Assembly: GCA_900765125.1 (NCBI GenBank)
Contig: CAAFQL010000024.1
Location: forward strand, 1-14,725
Direction: 5' to 3'
Source: Oscillospiraceae bacterium
Lineage (GTDB): Bacteria > Bacillota > Clostridia > Oscillospirales > Ruminococcaceae
DNA length: 14,725 bases
How positions within the stretch are numbered: the stretch's first letter is position 1; each line of letters begins with the position of its first letter. The notes beneath the pieces are model-generated. The model was not told where the DNA came from. It made no database searches and saw nothing but the letters and a program-made list of their open reading frames with translations. Made by a program: the position numbers and the translations under genes. Of the stretch, positions 13,179 to 14,725 are shown piece after piece.

Positions 13179-14399
13179 TTACTTATTTGCCATATATTCT
13201 GAAAATGTGCCGCTAAACAAACCTGCTGCACTTTCTGCATAATATTTCAATATAAGAGTTGCATCAGAAATATCAACATCTCCGTTACTATCAGCATCAG
13301 CTGTAAGAGCGTCGATACCTGTTATAGGCGGCTCAAGGGCAGCTGCATCATATGCATAAATCTTAAGAGCTGCCGTTGCATCTGATATAGTTACATCTCC
13401 GTCCGCATCAACATCTCCTATACCCTTTTTCAATATTTTTCCTACAACGCTGTCATCTATAGCTGCACTTATTCCTGCAAGAGTTGATTCAGCTCCTGAA
13501 TCCTTATATGCTCTGCGCATAAGAGAACTGTTGCCTGCACCTGTTTCCGGCAGACCCAGTACATCTATAACAGATGCAGCAATTGCAAGATGTCCTTTGC
13601 TGTTAGGATGTACATCCACATTATTTATATGTGTGTAAAAATATGAGTGATCTGCAAATGTATTAAAAGTATCAACTACAGAAGAAGCACCAAGACCTCT
13701 TATAATATCATTGATACCGCTGTCCTCGGGATAAAGAGTGTTGTCAGGCTTTCCTTCAAGGTATCCATGAACGTTTGTACTGAGTGCAGTCATAGAACCG
13801 CTGTTTGCAAGCGGAGTGTCATCTGAGCTAAGATCCATAGGATTGTACACAGTCTGTATAACTATCTGTGCATTTGTCATTGAATGCAGACGGTTTTCGA
13901 TTTCCTGCACATTTGCATTGAAGGTCTTGATAACGTCCGGCATAACAGAATTCAGATAGAACTGCAATTGAAAGAGAAACATATCTCCCTGTGTTCTCAT
14001 TGCGGCAATGAGTTCTGACATGGTGTTGTACTTAGATGCGTCAATAAAATTATTATTAAGAACAGGCTGCATAATATCGTTGCCGCCTATAGTTATAAGC
14101 ACAATATCTGCACTGGCAACTTCACTCTGCACGGTACTGTCTGAAAGCTGCGCAAGAAGTCCATTACTTGTCTGTTCATCAGATGCAAAATTCACAAGCT
14201 CCGCATCATAATATTCACTTACGATCTGCGGATATGAGGCGATAAGTGAACCGTCCATTGAATAGCCGTTTGTAATGCTGTCACCCAGTGCCACGATTTT
14301 TACTGCGCCGTCAGCACTTGCATTAAGCGGAACAGATGACGCCAGAAGCGTCATAGCGGCAAGGAAAGCAGCTGCAAATTTTTTGGTTTTATTTTTCAT
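13179..14399 (-). CDS. Secreted SGNH/GDSL esterase with C-terminal dockerin
   Basis: A 406-residue exported enzyme. The signal peptide ends near NASAD (residue 30). The SGNH hydrolase domain runs to about 285, with the GDSIT block (nucleophile Ser41), GGND at 105-108 and the catalytic Asp262/His264 pair in DVHP. A dockerin at about 327-390 has two calcium loops (DVDADGDVTISDATAALKIY and DADSNGDVDISDATLILKYY) and is followed by a short tail. Members of this fold in cellulosomes deacetylate or de-esterify plant polysaccharides; the substrate is not readable here. It probably docks onto a cohesin scaffold. The dockerin resembles that of the protein encoded at 8123-10132, implying a shared docking system. 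GGGAG precedes the ATG, and a consensus promoter lies 107 nt upstream of it. Confidence 0.93.
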   Translation of the reverse strand: MKNKTKKFAAAFLAAMTLLASSVPLNASADGAVKIVALGDSITNGYSMDGSLIASYPQIVSEYYDAELVNFASDEQTSNGLLAQLSDSTVQSEVASADIVLITIGGNDIMQPVLNNNFIDASKYNTMSELIAAMRTQGDMFLFQLQFYLNSVMPDVIKTFNANVQEIENRLHSMTNAQIVIQTVYNPMDLSSDDTPLANSGSMTALSTNVHGYLEGKPDNTLYPEDSGINDIIRGLGASSVVDTFNTFADHSYFYTHINNVDVHPNSKGHLAIAASVIDVLGLPETGAGNSSLMRRAYKDSGAESTLAGISAAIDDSVVGKILKKGIGDVDADGDVTISDATAALKIYAYDAAALEPPITGIDALTADADSNGDVDISDATLILKYYAESAAGLFSGTFSEYMANK

Positions 14400-14429
14400 A
14401 AAAATTTACTCCCTTCATTATGAAAATCA

Positions 14430-14494
14430 AGGCAATACCTAACAAGCATCATGCTGAAAGTGTACAGTTATGAATTCTTTGCGTAATATTGCCT
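14430..14494 (-). promoter_or_regulatory. Folded 5' leader of the GDSL-dockerin gene
   Basis: A perfect 8-bp inverted repeat, AGGCAATA (14430-14437) and TATTGCCT (14487-14494), closes a loop of 49 nt that includes a small AGCAT/ATGCT hairpin (14445-14455). The leader is about 107 nt long. No known riboswitch is recognised. Confidence 0.4.
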
Positions 14495-14512
14495 CGCACA
14501 TTTTCTTTTTTA

Positions 14513-14541
14513 ATTATACACATTACAGCGAATATTGTCAA
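14513..14541 (-). promoter_or_regulatory. Consensus sigma-A promoter for the GDSL-dockerin gene
   Basis: TTGACA (14536-14541), 17 nt, TATAAT (14513-14518) on the minus strand: both hexamers and the spacing are perfect, predicting strong vegetative expression. From 14542 to 14680 I see no gene or clear signal. Confidence 0.9.
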
Positions 14542-14681
14542 GCAAAAGCAACATTTACCACGCAAATAAACTTCTTTGGAAACAATACCTTGTCCTTATA
14601 AACGTACTATCATCAAATTTTGTAGTTACACTTGTATATTTTCAAAACAAATTCATATTTTAAATCAAATAAAGCCCAAAA

Positions 14682-14712
14682 CAGCCGCACTGCAATAAAT
14701 ACAGTAGCGGCT
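14682..14712 (-). terminator. Terminator-like hairpin for a gene beyond the right edge
   Basis: CAGCCGCACTG pairs with CAGTAGCGGCTG (one bulged A). On the minus strand it is followed by TTTTGGGCTTT, so it probably ends a minus-strand transcript entering from outside the window. Confidence 0.7.
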
Positions 14713-14725
14713 GGTCCGGGGAAAA

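Noticed and set aside
14472..14490. ACGCAAAG in the GDSL leader, reminiscent of cyclic-di-GMP-I riboswitches
   Set aside because: The other conserved parts of that aptamer (GGNNAACC region and tetraloop receptor) are missing.

Overview
The window comes from a low-to-medium GC, Gram-positive, anaerobic, endospore-forming gut-type bacterium. The pointers are Rnf complex genes, dipicolinate synthase genes (spore core DPA), secreted proteins with duplicated dockerin repeats and threonine-rich linkers, and a small cohesin-like surface protein. This combination suggests a Ruminococcus/Oscillospiraceae relative, possibly near R. bromii; the genus is inferred, not proven by the sequence.

Layout. 1-990 (+): end of rnfA and complete rnfB, closing an Rnf operon. 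1154-2038 (+): a LysR-type regulator, followed by a perfect bidirectional terminator at 2043-2088. 2108-3869 (-): a small lipoprotein gene downstream of an aspartate-type aminotransferase gene, driven by a clear promoter at 3920-3948. 3986-4921 (-): an AEC-family permease. 5016-11228 (-): the dipicolinate synthase operon dpaA-dpaB, split by an inserted element. 11411-13009 (-): an HtrA/DegP-like membrane-anchored protease. 13179-14399 (-): a secreted SGNH/GDSL esterase with a dockerin. 14400-14725: promoter, structured leader and a terminator-like hairpin belonging to a gene beyond the window.

The main discovery is that dpaA is interrupted inside its conserved C-terminal motif. The N-terminal 254 codons lie at 10467-11228. 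The last 26 codons lie at 5594-5674 and run straight into dpaB through an ATGA stop/start overlap. Between them is about 4.79 kb carrying a large serine recombinase whose stop codon lies next to one junction, a cohesin-like surface protein and a dockerin protein. Joining the two sides at a shared GGAA (5673-5676 and 10465-10468) deletes 4,792 bp. It restores dpaA exactly in frame, with the junction reading ATGLPGKAAPKTAG, which matches the family motif as I know it. This has the architecture of the skin element in sigK: a gene needed only in the terminally differentiating mother cell, interrupted by an element that its own serine recombinase could remove at sporulation. The element also carries a strong terminator upstream of the recombinase, so excision would reconnect dpaB to the dpaA promoter as well. 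That promoter has a sigma-K-like sequence (AC, 17 nt, CATAGAATG). Unusually, the cargo is a cohesin/dockerin pair of the cellulosome/amylosome type rather than phage genes.

Programmed excision is inferred from sequence. The in-frame restoration, the intact recombinase and the family motif are directly visible or rest on family knowledge; excision itself has to be shown experimentally.
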